Assembly (NCBI GenBank): GCA_023387235.1
Contig: JAEWIJ010000232.1
Coordinates: 1 to 19,879 of the forward strand
Direction of reading: 5' to 3'
From: Pseudomonadota bacterium
Lineage (GTDB): Bacteria; Pseudomonadota; Alphaproteobacteria; Rhizobiales; Hyphomicrobiaceae
DNA length: 19,879 nucleotides
The notes under the pieces are model-generated. The model saw only the letters and a program-made list of their open reading frames with translations. It searched no databases and was not told where the DNA came from. Positions 7,213-14,821 of the stretch are shown here, piece after piece. The position numbers were made by a program, and so were the translations under genes. The first letter of the stretch is position 1, and every line of letters starts with the position of its first letter.

Positions 7213-8430
7213 ATGAGGGTGGCAGCCGGTATCTCTGGACGCGGCATCGGTCGCGCGATGGCGGCACTGCTTGCGCTCGTGATGCTGTCTTCTCTCTGGG
7301 CGATTGCGGGCTCGGCCGTCGCGCAGGCCCCGGCGTCCACCGATATGACGACGCGCGCCAAGCAGGCCATCCTTCTCGATGCCAACACCGGCGCGGTTCT
7401 CTTCCAGCACAATGCCGACGAGCTGGCGCCACCCGCCAGCATGAGCAAGCTGATGACGCTCGCCGTCATCTTCCGCGCGCTCAAGGAAGGCCGCATCAAG
7501 CCCGAGGATGAAATCCTCTTCAGCGTCAATGCGTGGCGCACGGGCGGCGCACCATCCGGCACCTCGGCAATGTTCGTGCCGGTGAATACGAAGGAGCCGC
7601 TCAGCGAAGTGCTGAAGGGCATCGTCATCCAGTCCGGCAATGATGCCTGCATCGCCGTCGCCGAGGCCATGGCCGGTACCGAGGCCGCCTTCGCGAAGAT
7701 GATGACCGACGAAGCGCGGCGGCTCGGCCTCCCGAAATCGACCTTCCGGAATGCAACGGGCCTGCACGACCCGGAGCACCTCATGACGGCGCGGGAGCTG
7801 GCCCTCCTCGCGCGTCATCTCATCCAGGACTATCCGGATCAGTACCCGCTCTTCGCCGAGCGCGAATATCGCTACCGCAAGCACCGCTTCTTCAATCGCA
7901 ATCCGCTGCTCGCACTCGATCTCGGGGTCGATGGCCTCAAGACCGGCTACATCAAGGAAGCCGGTTACGGCCTCGTCGCCTCCGCGAAGCAGGATAGCCG
8001 CCGCGTCATCCTGGTCATCAACGGCATGGAAGACGCCACGGCGCGGCGCAACGAGGCCGCACGCCTCCTCGAGTGGGGTTTCAAGGGCTTTGCCGACTTC
8101 AAGCTCTTCGATGCCGAGGAAGTTGTCGGCCGAGCGCGCGTGTGGGGCGGCGATCGCATGTACGTGCCGCTTGTCGGTGCGAGCGAGATCACGGTGCTGC
8201 TGCCGAAAGCGCAGTCCGGCCAGCGCCTCTCCGCCCAGATCGTCTACAACAGCCCGCTCAAGGCGCCGATCAGGAAGGGTGACGTGATCGCCAAGCTGCG
8301 CGTCACCACGGCCTCGCAGACGGTCAACGAGGTGCCGCTCGCGGCGGGCGAGGACGTGCCTGCGGCCGGGACCATGCGGCGCGGCCTTGACACGCTCGTG
8401 CACATGGCTTTCGGCTGGGTCTTGAGATAG
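7213..8430 (+). CDS. D-alanyl-D-alanine carboxypeptidase (PBP5/6-type, class C low-mass PBP)
   Basis: This is a periplasmic serine D,D-carboxypeptidase (peptidase S11) that removes the terminal D-Ala from peptidoglycan pentapeptides and so limits cross-linking. It has 405 residues including a Sec signal peptide: a basic start, a hydrophobic core at about 15-33, and a probable cleavage after AQA near residue 39. All three penicillin-binding motifs are present: S76-M-S-K79, S141-G-N143 and K243-T-G245. A PBP5_C-like beta domain occupies about 285-380. The final 20 residues (LDTLVHMAFGWVLR) can form the amphipathic anchor helix typical of DacA/DacC/DacF proteins. The start is fixed by GGGGAG six bases upstream. 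It precedes tmk by 33 bases and is probably in the same transcription unit. The dacA or dacF symbol cannot be assigned reliably. Confidence 0.94.
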   Translation: MRVAAGISGRGIGRAMAALLALVMLSSLWAIAGSAVAQAPASTDMTTRAKQAILLDANTGAVLFQHNADELAPPASMSKLMTLAVIFRALKEGRIKPEDEILFSVNAWRTGGAPSGTSAMFVPVNTKEPLSEVLKGIVIQSGNDACIAVAEAMAGTEAAFAKMMTDEARRLGLPKSTFRNATGLHDPEHLMTARELALLARHLIQDYPDQYPLFAEREYRYRKHRFFNRNPLLALDLGVDGLKTGYIKEAGYGLVASAKQDSRRVILVINGMEDATARRNEAARLLEWGFKGFADFKLFDAEEVVGRARVWGGDRMYVPLVGASEITVLLPKAQSGQRLSAQIVYNSPLKAPIRKGDVIAKLRVTTASQTVNEVPLAAGEDVPAAGTMRRGLDTLVHMAFGWVLR

Positions 8431-8463
8431 CCCCGAGGCGGACATGAGACGCAGTCCATCGCG

Positions 8464-9117
8464 ATGACCACGCTTTCGAGCAGGGCGCCGTTCATCACCT
8501 TCGAGGGTGGCGAAGGCGCCGGAAAAACAACCCAGACGCGCCTGCTCGCCGATCGCCTCGCGGCAGCCGGCATTCCATGCCTCGTGACCCGCGAGCCTGG
8601 TGGCGCGCCCTTCGCCGAGGAGATCCGCGCCCTGCTCCTGCGCGCCGATCTTCCTGCGCGGAGCGCCATGAGCGAGGCGCTGCTCTTTCTTGCCGCGCGC
8701 GCCGATCACGTCGCCGAGACGATCCTGCCGGCGCTCGGTGCGGGGACGTGGGTCATCAGCGATCGCTTCGCGGATTCGACGCTGGCCTATCAGGGCGCGG
8801 CCGGTGGCGTGCCGCTGGCGACGCTCGCCGGGCTGCACCGCCTCGTACTCGGGGATTTCCAGCCCGATCTCACGATCATCCTCGACCTGCCACCGCAGAC
8901 CGGATTGGCGCGCATCGGTGCGCGGCATGGGCAGGGCGTCGACCACTTCGAGAGCCGCTCGCTCGCGTACCATGAAGCCCTGCAGCAGGGTTTTCTGGCC
9001 ATCGCCGCCGACAATCCGGGGCGCTGCGTGCTGATCGACGCCACCGCATCGCGCGAAGATATTGCCGCGCACATCTGGACAGTCGTCGAGACGCGACTGT
9101 CGGGTAAGATGGGCTGA
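8464..9117 (+). CDS. tmk: Thymidylate kinase (dTMP kinase)
   Basis: This enzyme phosphorylates dTMP to dTDP with ATP, an essential step of dTTP synthesis in the cytoplasm. It has 217 residues, normal for the family. The Walker A loop is GGEGAGKTT (15-23). REPGG (43-47) and the DRFADS segment (100-105), a variant of the DR-x-x-DS signature, contact dTMP. The lid region is RIGARHGQGVDHFE (150-163). The upstream ribosome-binding site is weak, so expression may depend on read-through and coupling from the carboxypeptidase gene. Its stop codon shares one base with the holB start (TGATG, 9115-9119), which indicates translational coupling. The tmk-holB pairing is widespread in bacteria. Confidence 0.97.
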   Translation: MTTLSSRAPFITFEGGEGAGKTTQTRLLADRLAAAGIPCLVTREPGGAPFAEEIRALLLRADLPARSAMSEALLFLAARADHVAETILPALGAGTWVISDRFADSTLAYQGAAGGVPLATLAGLHRLVLGDFQPDLTIILDLPPQTGLARIGARHGQGVDHFESRSLAYHEALQQGFLAIAADNPGRCVLIDATASREDIAAHIWTVVETRLSGKMG

Positions 9118-10241
9118 TGGCACGACGAGCAACAGCAGCCGCCGAAATCGAAGCCCTGCCGGAGATCGACCGGCTCGAGGGCTTTCCGCATCCGCGCGAT
9201 ACCGCCGAGCTGTTCGGTCACGACGCCGCCGAGCGCGAGCTTGCGGCCGTCTTCGCGAGCGGGCGGATGCACCATGCCTGGATGCTGAGCGGGCCGGCGG
9301 GCATCGGCAAGGCCACCCTCGCCTATCGCGTGGCGCGCTTCGCGCTGGCCTCGCCCGAGGAGCGCGCGGCCGCCACTGGCCTCGCCATTCCCGACAAGAG
9401 CATCGCCGCCGCCCAGGTCCGCGCACTCTCTCATCCGGGGCTCGCCGTCGTCCGGCGCGCCTATGACACCAAGACCAAGCGCTTTCCCGCGTCGATCCCG
9501 GTCGATGCGGTGCGCGACCTCAAGGGCTTTCTCGCGCGCACGGCCGACGTGGGCGCCTGGCGCGTCGTCATCGTCGACAGCGCCGACGAGCTGAACCTCA
9601 ACGCGGCCAACGCCCTCCTAAAGGCGCTGGAAGAGCCGCCGCGACAGACGCTTTTCCTGCTGGTCGTCGCCCAGCCCCAGCGCCTGCTGCGCACGATCCG
9701 CTCGCGCTGCCGAACGCTGGAAATGAGCGCGCTCGATCCTTCTGATCTGCGCCGCGCGGCCACCATCGCGCTCGCCGCTGCCGAGACCTCACCGCCCGCC
9801 GAGACCGATTGGCGGACGCTCGAGGCGCTTGCCGAAGGCAGCGTGCGCCGATTGCTCGAATTGTCGGCAACGGACGGCCTCAGTCTTTACCGCCGCATTG
9901 AGACGCTCTTCCAGGGCCTGCCGAGGATCGACTGGCAACTCGCTCACGCCCTCGGCGACGAGCTTGGCAGCACCGCAGCCGACAGCCGCTTCACACTTTT
10001 CTTTGACCTGTTTCTGGGGCTTATCGCGCGTCTTGTGCGGGCGGGTGCCGGCGGCAGCGGCAATCCGGACGACGTCGCCATGGCCCGTAAGCTTATTCCG
10101 GCGGGCAGGCTTGCCTCATGGGCCGAGCTGTGGGAAACCATCGTCCGCGACAAGGCCGAGACGCTGGCGCTCAACCTCGACCGCAGGATGCTGATCCTCG
10201 ACACCCTCGCCCGCGTCGAGCGGACCGCCGGGGCCGCCTGA
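9117..10241 (+). CDS. holB: DNA polymerase III subunit delta'
   Basis: This is the delta' subunit of the clamp-loader complex, which loads the beta sliding clamp onto primed DNA. It has 374 residues. The AAA+ features are a Walker A-like loop GPAGIGKATL (59-68), the hydrophobic VVIVDSADELN (Walker B position), LNAANALLKALEEPP, and the SRC motif of clamp-loader subunits in RTIRSRCRTLEM. The zinc-binding cysteine cluster of the E. coli protein is missing; that place is taken by an Ala/Glu-rich linker. The start ATG overlaps the tmk stop codon by one base. It is followed by an 80-base gap and then metG. Confidence 0.94.
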   Translation: MARRATAAAEIEALPEIDRLEGFPHPRDTAELFGHDAAERELAAVFASGRMHHAWMLSGPAGIGKATLAYRVARFALASPEERAAATGLAIPDKSIAAAQVRALSHPGLAVVRRAYDTKTKRFPASIPVDAVRDLKGFLARTADVGAWRVVIVDSADELNLNAANALLKALEEPPRQTLFLLVVAQPQRLLRTIRSRCRTLEMSALDPSDLRRAATIALAAAETSPPAETDWRTLEALAEGSVRRLLELSATDGLSLYRRIETLFQGLPRIDWQLAHALGDELGSTAADSRFTLFFDLFLGLIARLVRAGAGGSGNPDDVAMARKLIPAGRLASWAELWETIVRDKAETLALNLDRRMLILDTLARVERTAGAA

Positions 10242-10281
10242 AGCCTTAATGACAGCGCCGCAATTGCAAGAAATTCCCCGC

Positions 10282-10298
10282 AGGGTGTCGCGCACCCT
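10282..10298 (+). other. Small hairpin upstream of metG
   Basis: A perfect 6-bp stem, AGGGTG paired with CACCCT, encloses a five-base TCGCG loop. It lies in the 80-base gap between holB and metG, ending 23 bases before the metG ATG. No T-run follows, so it does not look like an intrinsic terminator. It could be a processing or stability element in the polycistronic mRNA, or chance. Confidence 0.3.
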
Positions 10299-10321
10299 CG
10301 CGGCGCACGGAGCATGATCAT

Positions 10322-11914
10322 ATGAGCGGGCGCACGTCCTTCTACGTCACGACGCCGATCTACTATCCCAATGGCGAGCCGCACTTCGGCCACGCCTATA
10401 CGTCGATCGCGTGCGATGTGATGGCCCGCTTCGCTCGCCTCGACGGACGCCAGGTCTTCTTCCTGACCGGGACGGACGAGCACGGCCTCAAGATGAAGCA
10501 GAGCGCGGCCAAGGAGGGCATCAGTCCGCAGCAGCTCGCCGACCGCAACTCGGCGCGCTTCCGCGAGCTGTTCGCCGCTCTCAACATCTCCAACGACGAT
10601 TTCATCCGCACGACCGAGCGGCGCCATTACGCAGCCTGCCAGGCCCTGTGGAGCCGCATGGCCGACGCGGGCGACATCTACCTCGACAGCTATGCCGGCT
10701 GGTACTCCGTGCGCCAGGAAGCCTTCTTCAAGGAGAGCGAGACGGCCGTCGGCCCCGATGGCGTGCGCCGCGAGCCGCTCGGCTCACCTGTCGAATGGAC
10801 GGAGGAAAAGACTTACCGCTTCCGCCTCTCCGCGTACGGCGACAAGCTGCTCGCGCACTACGAGGCGAACCCGGAGTTCATCCTGCCGCTCGAGCGCCGC
10901 AACGAGGTGATCAGCTTCGTCAAGAGCGGGCTCGAGGACCTTTCCGTCTCGCGCGCCTCGCTCGACTGGGGCGTGCCGGTGCCGGGCGATCCGACGCACG
11001 TCATGTACGTGTGGATCGACGCGCTGACAAACTACATCACGGCGGCGGGCTATCCTGACGTAGCCTCGCCGCGCTTCTCGACCTTCTGGCCGGCCGACGT
11101 TCATGTCGTCGGCAAGGATATCCTTCGCTTTCACGCGATCTATTGGCCGGCCTTCCTGATGTCGGCGGGCGTCGCGATCCCGAAGCGCGTATTCGCGCAC
11201 GGCCTGCTGCTCAGCCGCGGCGAGAAGATGTCGAAGTCGGTCGGGAACGTCATCGACCCCTTCGAGATGGCGCGCGAGTTCGGCGTCGACCAGATGCGCT
11301 ACTTCGCCATGCGCGAGGTCGCCTTCGGTCACGACGGCAACTACACGCGTGAGTCGATCATCAACCGCATCAATGCCGATCTTGCCAACGATCTCGGCAA
11401 TCTCGCGCAGCGCTCGCTCTCGATGATCGCCAAGAACTGCGATGGCAAGGTGCCGGTGCCGGGCGCGCTCAGCGCGGAAGACAGCGCATTGCTCGCCGCT
11501 GCCGACGATATGGCCGGCAAGGGACGCGACGCCATGGGCGTGCAGGCGATCAATCGCTATCTCGAAGCCGTGTGGACCGTGGTCGCAGACGCCAACCGCT
11601 ATTTCGCGGCAGAAGAGCCGTGGGCCAAGCGCAAGACCGATCCCGCGCGCATGGCGACGATCCTCTACGTTACAGCGGAGATCGTGCGGCAGGTGGCGAT
11701 CCTTGCACAGCCGACGACGCCGACAGCCGCAAGCCACTTGCTCGATCTGCTCGCGCAGCCGGCGGAAGGGCGTTTGTTTACGGCGCTTGGCGCGGCGTCG
11801 CGACTTGCGCCCGGTCTCGCGCTCCCCGCACCAACCGGCGCCTTCCCGCGCTACGTCGATCCGGCGGAGACCGCGGAAGCAGCCCCCAAGCCCAAGGGCA
11901 AGGCGAAGGGTTGA
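10322..11914 (+). CDS. metG: Methionine--tRNA ligase
   Basis: This is a class I aminoacyl-tRNA synthetase that charges tRNA-Met in the cytoplasm. It has 530 residues. The HIGH-type motif is HFGH (21-24) within PNGEPHFGHAYT, and the KMSKS loop is exact (302-306) in SRGEKMSKSVGNVIDP. TGTDEHG (49-55) and YVWIDALTNY (229-238) are further signature segments. The connective-peptide region (about 118-160) has no CxxC pairs, so this is a form lacking the zinc knuckles of E. coli MetG. There is no C-terminal tRNA-binding (Trbp111-like) domain; the protein ends in a short Pro/Lys-rich tail. The ATG at 10322 directly precedes the conserved TSFYVTTPIYYPNG. Confidence 0.97.
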   Translation: MSGRTSFYVTTPIYYPNGEPHFGHAYTSIACDVMARFARLDGRQVFFLTGTDEHGLKMKQSAAKEGISPQQLADRNSARFRELFAALNISNDDFIRTTERRHYAACQALWSRMADAGDIYLDSYAGWYSVRQEAFFKESETAVGPDGVRREPLGSPVEWTEEKTYRFRLSAYGDKLLAHYEANPEFILPLERRNEVISFVKSGLEDLSVSRASLDWGVPVPGDPTHVMYVWIDALTNYITAAGYPDVASPRFSTFWPADVHVVGKDILRFHAIYWPAFLMSAGVAIPKRVFAHGLLLSRGEKMSKSVGNVIDPFEMAREFGVDQMRYFAMREVAFGHDGNYTRESIINRINADLANDLGNLAQRSLSMIAKNCDGKVPVPGALSAEDSALLAAADDMAGKGRDAMGVQAINRYLEAVWTVVADANRYFAAEEPWAKRKTDPARMATILYVTAEIVRQVAILAQPTTPTAASHLLDLLAQPAEGRLFTALGAASRLAPGLALPAPTGAFPRYVDPAETAEAAPKPKGKAKG

Positions 11915-11972
11915 GACACCGTGCTGATGAGTAACAGCGCAAATAATCTCGACGCATCCCCCTCCCCCTTGC

Positions 11973-11995
11973 GGGGAGGGGTTAGGGGTGGGGGG
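11973..11995 (+). other. Potential G-quadruplex
   Basis: Four runs of four or more guanines occur on the plus strand: 11973-11976, 11978-11981, 11985-11988 and 11990-11995. They are separated by loops of one, three and one bases (A, TTA, T). This meets the strict G4 pattern with short loops, and it would sit in the metG-tatD transcript. The right arm of the same element has comparable G-runs on the opposite strand. Confidence 0.7.
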
Positions 11996-12020
11996 AATCC
12001 CACCGCTAGCCTTCTGGAAT

Positions 12021-12066
12021 CCCCCCTCCTAACCTCCCCCGCTCCCCCCCTCCTAACCTCCCCCGC
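12021..12066. repeat. Tandem 22-bp direct repeat inside the palindromic element
   Basis: Two identical 22-base copies, each six Cs then TCCTAACCTCCCCCGC, occupy 12021-12042 and 12045-12066 with a TC between them. Only one counterpart exists in the left arm, so the right arm seems to have gained an extra copy, for example by slippage or nested insertion. Confidence 0.85.
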
Positions 12067-12135
12067 AAGGGGGGAGGAATTTGTTGGAGCAAGCTGCGCG
12101 AATGGCAATCGCGCTAGAAACTAAGGCACGACACG

Positions 12136-12930
12136 ATGCTCGTCGATCACCACTGCCACCTCGACTATCCCGATCTCGCGCGCAACCGCGAGGAGGTGAT
12201 CGCACGCGCAAAGGCGGCAGGCGTCGGCCGCATGGTCACGATCTCGACGCTCATCCGCAACTACGACACCTATCGCGAAATCGCCGAGGCGACCCCGGAA
12301 ATCTTCTTCACTGTCGGCACGCATCCGCACCGCGCACACGAAGAGCTCGACATTCCGGTAAGCGAGATCGTGCGCCTCGCGCAGCACCCGAAGTGCGTCG
12401 GCATTGGCGAGGCCGGTCTCGACTACTTCTATGACAAGTCACCGCGCGACGCGCAGCGCGAGGGCTTCATCAAGCACATTGCCGCCGCTCGCGAGAGCGG
12501 CCTGCCGCTCGTCATCCACTCGCGCGATGCGGACGAGGACACGGCCGCCATCCTGGAAGAAGAAATGCGGCGTGGCGCCTTCACCGCCGTCCTGCACTGC
12601 TTCACGGGCGGCGCCGATCTCGCGCGCCGGGCCGTCGCCATCGGCCTCTATGTCTCGTTCTCGGGCGTCATCACCTTCAAGAAGAACGACGCACTGCGCG
12701 CCATCGCCGCGGACGTGCCCATGGACCGCGTGCTCGTCGAGACGGATGCACCGTTCCTCGCGCCGGAGCCGTACCGCGGCAAGCGCAACGAGCCCGCCTA
12801 CGTCGTGCACACCGCAGCCACGCTCGCACGCGTCAAAGGCGTGTCGGAAGAAGAGATCGCCGCCACGACCACCGCGAATTTCTATCGCCTGTACTCGAAG
12901 GCCCAGCGCGCAGAAAGCGCCGCGGCATGA
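12136..12930 (+). CDS. tatD: TatD family metal-dependent DNase / hydrolase
   Basis: This 264-residue TIM-barrel metallohydrolase belongs to the TatD/YcfH family. Members show metal-dependent 3'-5' DNase activity and are linked to DNA repair or degradation. Metal ligands are visible in the expected order: His6 and His8 in DHHCHLD, Glu92 in GIGEAGLDY, His128 in LVIHSRDAD, His154 in VLHCFTGG, and Asp204 in VETDAPFLAPEPYRGKRNEP (201-220). The ATG at 12136 gives the canonical MLVDHHCHLDYP start; the ribosome-binding site is weak. It follows metG across the palindromic element and overlaps the next gene by four bases (ATGA, 12927-12930). YcfH-like paralogues next to metG are common in alphaproteobacteria. 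Confidence 0.96.
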   Translation: MLVDHHCHLDYPDLARNREEVIARAKAAGVGRMVTISTLIRNYDTYREIAEATPEIFFTVGTHPHRAHEELDIPVSEIVRLAQHPKCVGIGEAGLDYFYDKSPRDAQREGFIKHIAAARESGLPLVIHSRDADEDTAAILEEEMRRGAFTAVLHCFTGGADLARRAVAIGLYVSFSGVITFKKNDALRAIAADVPMDRVLVETDAPFLAPEPYRGKRNEPAYVVHTAATLARVKGVSEEEIAATTTANFYRLYSKAQRAESAAA

Positions 12931-13736
12931 GCGGTAAGCTGACGCTTCTCGGCACAGGTTCCTCGGGCGGCGTGCCACGGCTCGGCAACAACTGGGGGGC
13001 GTGCGATCCCACCAATCCGAAGAACCGCCGGCGGCGCTGCGCGGCCCTCGTCGAGCGCATCTCTGGCCGTGGACGGACGCGCGTCCTGATCGATGCGCCC
13101 CCCGATCTGCGCGAGCAGCTTCTGGATGCCGAGGTCGGCACCATCGACGGCGTGCTCTTCACGCACGATCATGCAGACCATACGCACGGCATCGATGACC
13201 TGCGCATGCTCGCCTACAACGCCAAGCGGCGCGTCGATGTGCATTTCGACGTGGCGACGCGCGCCTCGCTTTACGAGCGCTTCGGCTACTGCTTCGAAAC
13301 GCCGACCGGCAGCATGTATCCACCGATCCTCAATGGCCGCATCATCGATCCGCCGAACGCGGTGCGGATCGATGGCGCGGCAGGGCCGATCGAAGCAGTT
13401 CCGGTCGTACAGGCGCACGGCGATGCCTTCTCGCTCGGCTTTCGCTTCGGCGACATCGCCTACTCGCCCGACATTAGCGGCCTTACAGCGGACGCGCAGG
13501 ACCAGTTGCGCGACCTCGATCTCTGGATTGTCGACGCGCTGCGCTACATTCCGCATCCGAGCCATTTCACGGTCGCGCAGGCGCTCGAATGGATCGAAAA
13601 GCTGAAGCCGAAGCGCGCAGTCCTCACGCACCTGCATGTCGATCTCGACTATGCCACCTTGAAACGCGAGCTGCCGCCGCATGTCGAACCGGCCTACGAC
13701 GGCATGGCCGTCCACTTCGACTGGGCCTCGGGCTGA
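12927..13736 (+). CDS. MBL-fold metallohydrolase (PhnP-like phosphodiesterase family)
   Basis: This 269-residue cytoplasmic metallo-beta-lactamase-fold protein starts with LTLLGTGSSGGVPRLG, as in PhnP/RNase Z-like hydrolases. The metal site is intact: H80-x-H82-x-D84-H85 in FTHDHADHTHG, His164 in QAHGD, Asp182 in YSPDISG, and a final His in THLHVDLDY (234-242). PhnP cleaves cyclic phosphodiesters and has a Cys-rich structural zinc site near its N-terminus. Here that region reads WGACDPTNPKNRRRRCA, with only two cysteines, so the structural zinc is probably absent and the substrate may differ. It overlaps tatD by 4 bases and is very likely translationally coupled to it. It converges on rimK with a three-base gap. 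Fold and active site are sure; substrate is unknown. Confidence 0.9.
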   Translation: MSGKLTLLGTGSSGGVPRLGNNWGACDPTNPKNRRRRCAALVERISGRGRTRVLIDAPPDLREQLLDAEVGTIDGVLFTHDHADHTHGIDDLRMLAYNAKRRVDVHFDVATRASLYERFGYCFETPTGSMYPPILNGRIIDPPNAVRIDGAAGPIEAVPVVQAHGDAFSLGFRFGDIAYSPDISGLTADAQDQLRDLDLWIVDALRYIPHPSHFTVAQALEWIEKLKPKRAVLTHLHVDLDYATLKRELPPHVEPAYDGMAVHFDWASG

Positions 13737-13739
13737 GGA

Positions 13740-14645
13740 TCAGCCCTTGCCACGCGTACCCGTATTGCCGGGCCGCGCATGCTCTTCCAGATAGGCGATC
13801 ATCGCGCCGGCAACATCGATGCCGGTGGCCTGCTCCATGCCCTCGATCCCGGGCGAGGAGTTCACCTCCAGCACGAGCGGACCGCGCTTCGAGCGCAGCA
13901 TATCGACGGCCGCCACATTGAGGCCGAGCGCTTCGCTCGACTTCAGCGCCGTCTGTATTTCGTCAGGCGACAGCTCGACCGCCTCCGCCTTGCCGCCGCG
14001 ATGCAGGTTCGAGCGGAACTCGCCCTTGCGCCCCGTGCGGCGCATGGCGGCAACGACGCTCCTGCCGACGACGAGCGCCCTCACGTCCGTGCCCATGGCC
14101 TCGCTGATGAACTCCTGCACGAGAATATCGACATTGGCGGCACTGAAGGCCTCGATGGTCGATTTCGCGGAAGCTTCCGTCTCGGCAAGGATCACGCCCA
14201 TGCCCTGGGTGCCCTCGAGCAGCTTGATGACGACGGGAACACCGCCGACCTCCGCAAGCACCTCGAGCGCCTTGCGCGGCCCGTGTGCAAAGGCGGTCGC
14301 CGGCAACCCGACGCCGGCGCGCGCGAGGAGCTGGACCGCGCGCAGCTTGTCCCGCGCGCGGCCGATCGCGACGCTTTCGTTGAGCGAGAACACGCCCTGC
14401 ATCTCGAACTGGCGCACGACGGCGAGGCCGTAGTGCGTGATCGACGCGCCGATGCGCGGAATGACGGCGTCATAGATCGGCAACGTCTTGCCGCCGTAGC
14501 GCAGCAGCGCGTTGTTCGACGTGATGTTCATGTGCACGTGGAGCGTATTGATCACGTCGATCGTGTGCCCGCGTGCGCGCGCCGCCTCGACGATCCGCTT
14601 ATGGGAGTAGAGGCCGGGATTGCGCGCCAACATGACGAGCTTCAT
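13740..14645 (-). CDS. rimK: RimK family alpha-L-glutamate ligase (ribosomal protein S6 modification)
   Basis: This 301-residue ATP-grasp ligase closely follows the E. coli RimK sequence throughout. RimK adds glutamate residues to the C-terminus of ribosomal protein S6 and can make poly-glutamate. Shared blocks are LYSHKRIVEAA (12-22), YDAVIPRIGASITHYG (58-73), FSLNESVAIGRARDKLR (86-102), the ATP-binding Lys141 in VVIKLLEGTQGMGVILAE, LVQEFI (175-180), FRSNLHRGG (210-218), and the metal-binding LEVNSSPGIEGME (259-271). The start at 14645 has a GGAG 8 bases upstream on the minus strand; a longer in-frame start at 14720 would add 25 residues lacking any RimK match. No S6 gene or rimA/rimB partner is nearby. 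A related glutamate-ligase substrate is possible, but similarity to true RimK is strong. Confidence 0.93.
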   Translation of the reverse strand: MKLVMLARNPGLYSHKRIVEAARARGHTIDVINTLHVHMNITSNNALLRYGGKTLPIYDAVIPRIGASITHYGLAVVRQFEMQGVFSLNESVAIGRARDKLRAVQLLARAGVGLPATAFAHGPRKALEVLAEVGGVPVVIKLLEGTQGMGVILAETEASAKSTIEAFSAANVDILVQEFISEAMGTDVRALVVGRSVVAAMRRTGRKGEFRSNLHRGGKAEAVELSPDEIQTALKSSEALGLNVAAVDMLRSKRGPLVLEVNSSPGIEGMEQATGIDVAGAMIAYLEEHARPGNTGTRGKG

Positions 14646-14743
14646 CGAATGCGCTCCGTGGAGGGCCGAAAGCTTCCGCAGGCAATATCCGCCGACGCCG
14701 CGCGTCCGGCCGGAAGCCAATGCTCAAGGTGAGACATACCACG

Positions 14744-14769
14744 CGAGTGCAGGCCGTAAAGCGCACTCG
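14744..14769. other. Hairpin between the small membrane-protein frame and rimK
   Basis: A perfect 7-bp inverted repeat, CGAGTGC (14744-14750) and GCACTCG (14763-14769), encloses a 12-base loop. On the minus strand it lies downstream of the small frame and about 100 bases upstream of rimK. No T-run follows on either strand, so it is not a textbook terminator. It could be an operator or an mRNA structure in the rimK leader. Confidence 0.3.
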
Positions 14770-14821
14770 GCGGTGAACGTCGCCGCACCTTCTCGCCGGA
14801 GATGAACCGCGAAAGGATGTA

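Larger units (their letters stand above)
11956..12080. repeat. Compound C/G-rich inverted-repeat element between metG and tatD
   Basis: This is a roughly 125-base palindromic element in the 221-base metG-tatD gap. The left half begins with a 9-bp stem, CCCCTCCCC (11959-11967) against GGGGAGGGG (11973-11981) around CTTGC. It continues into GTTAGGGGTGGGGGGAATCC. The right half is an imperfect reverse complement ending in its own 8-bp stem, CCTCCCCC (12057-12064) against GGGGGAGG (12070-12077). Between the arms is a short unrelated stretch, about 12001-12016. The right arm carries a duplicated core (see 12021-12066). From memory, elements of this general composition recur between genes in many Hyphomicrobiales genomes and behave like REP-type repeats. 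It is not coding, and no transposase or target-site duplication is seen. Confidence 0.85.

Noticed and set aside
7093..9426. A 777-codon open frame on the minus strand across the carboxypeptidase, tmk and holB genes
   Set aside because: It spans three verified genes on the other strand, has Arg-rich low-quality sequence and no family match. Long antisense frames are common at this GC content.
10282..10298. Calling the pre-metG hairpin an intrinsic terminator or a T-box/SAM riboswitch
   Set aside because: The stem is only six base pairs, no T-run follows, and the 80-base gap is too short for the known riboswitch folds.
11956..12080. Reading the metG-tatD palindrome as a CRISPR array or an insertion sequence end
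   Set aside because: The repeat copies are separated by two bases rather than unique spacers, there are no cas genes, and no transposase or target-site duplication is visible.
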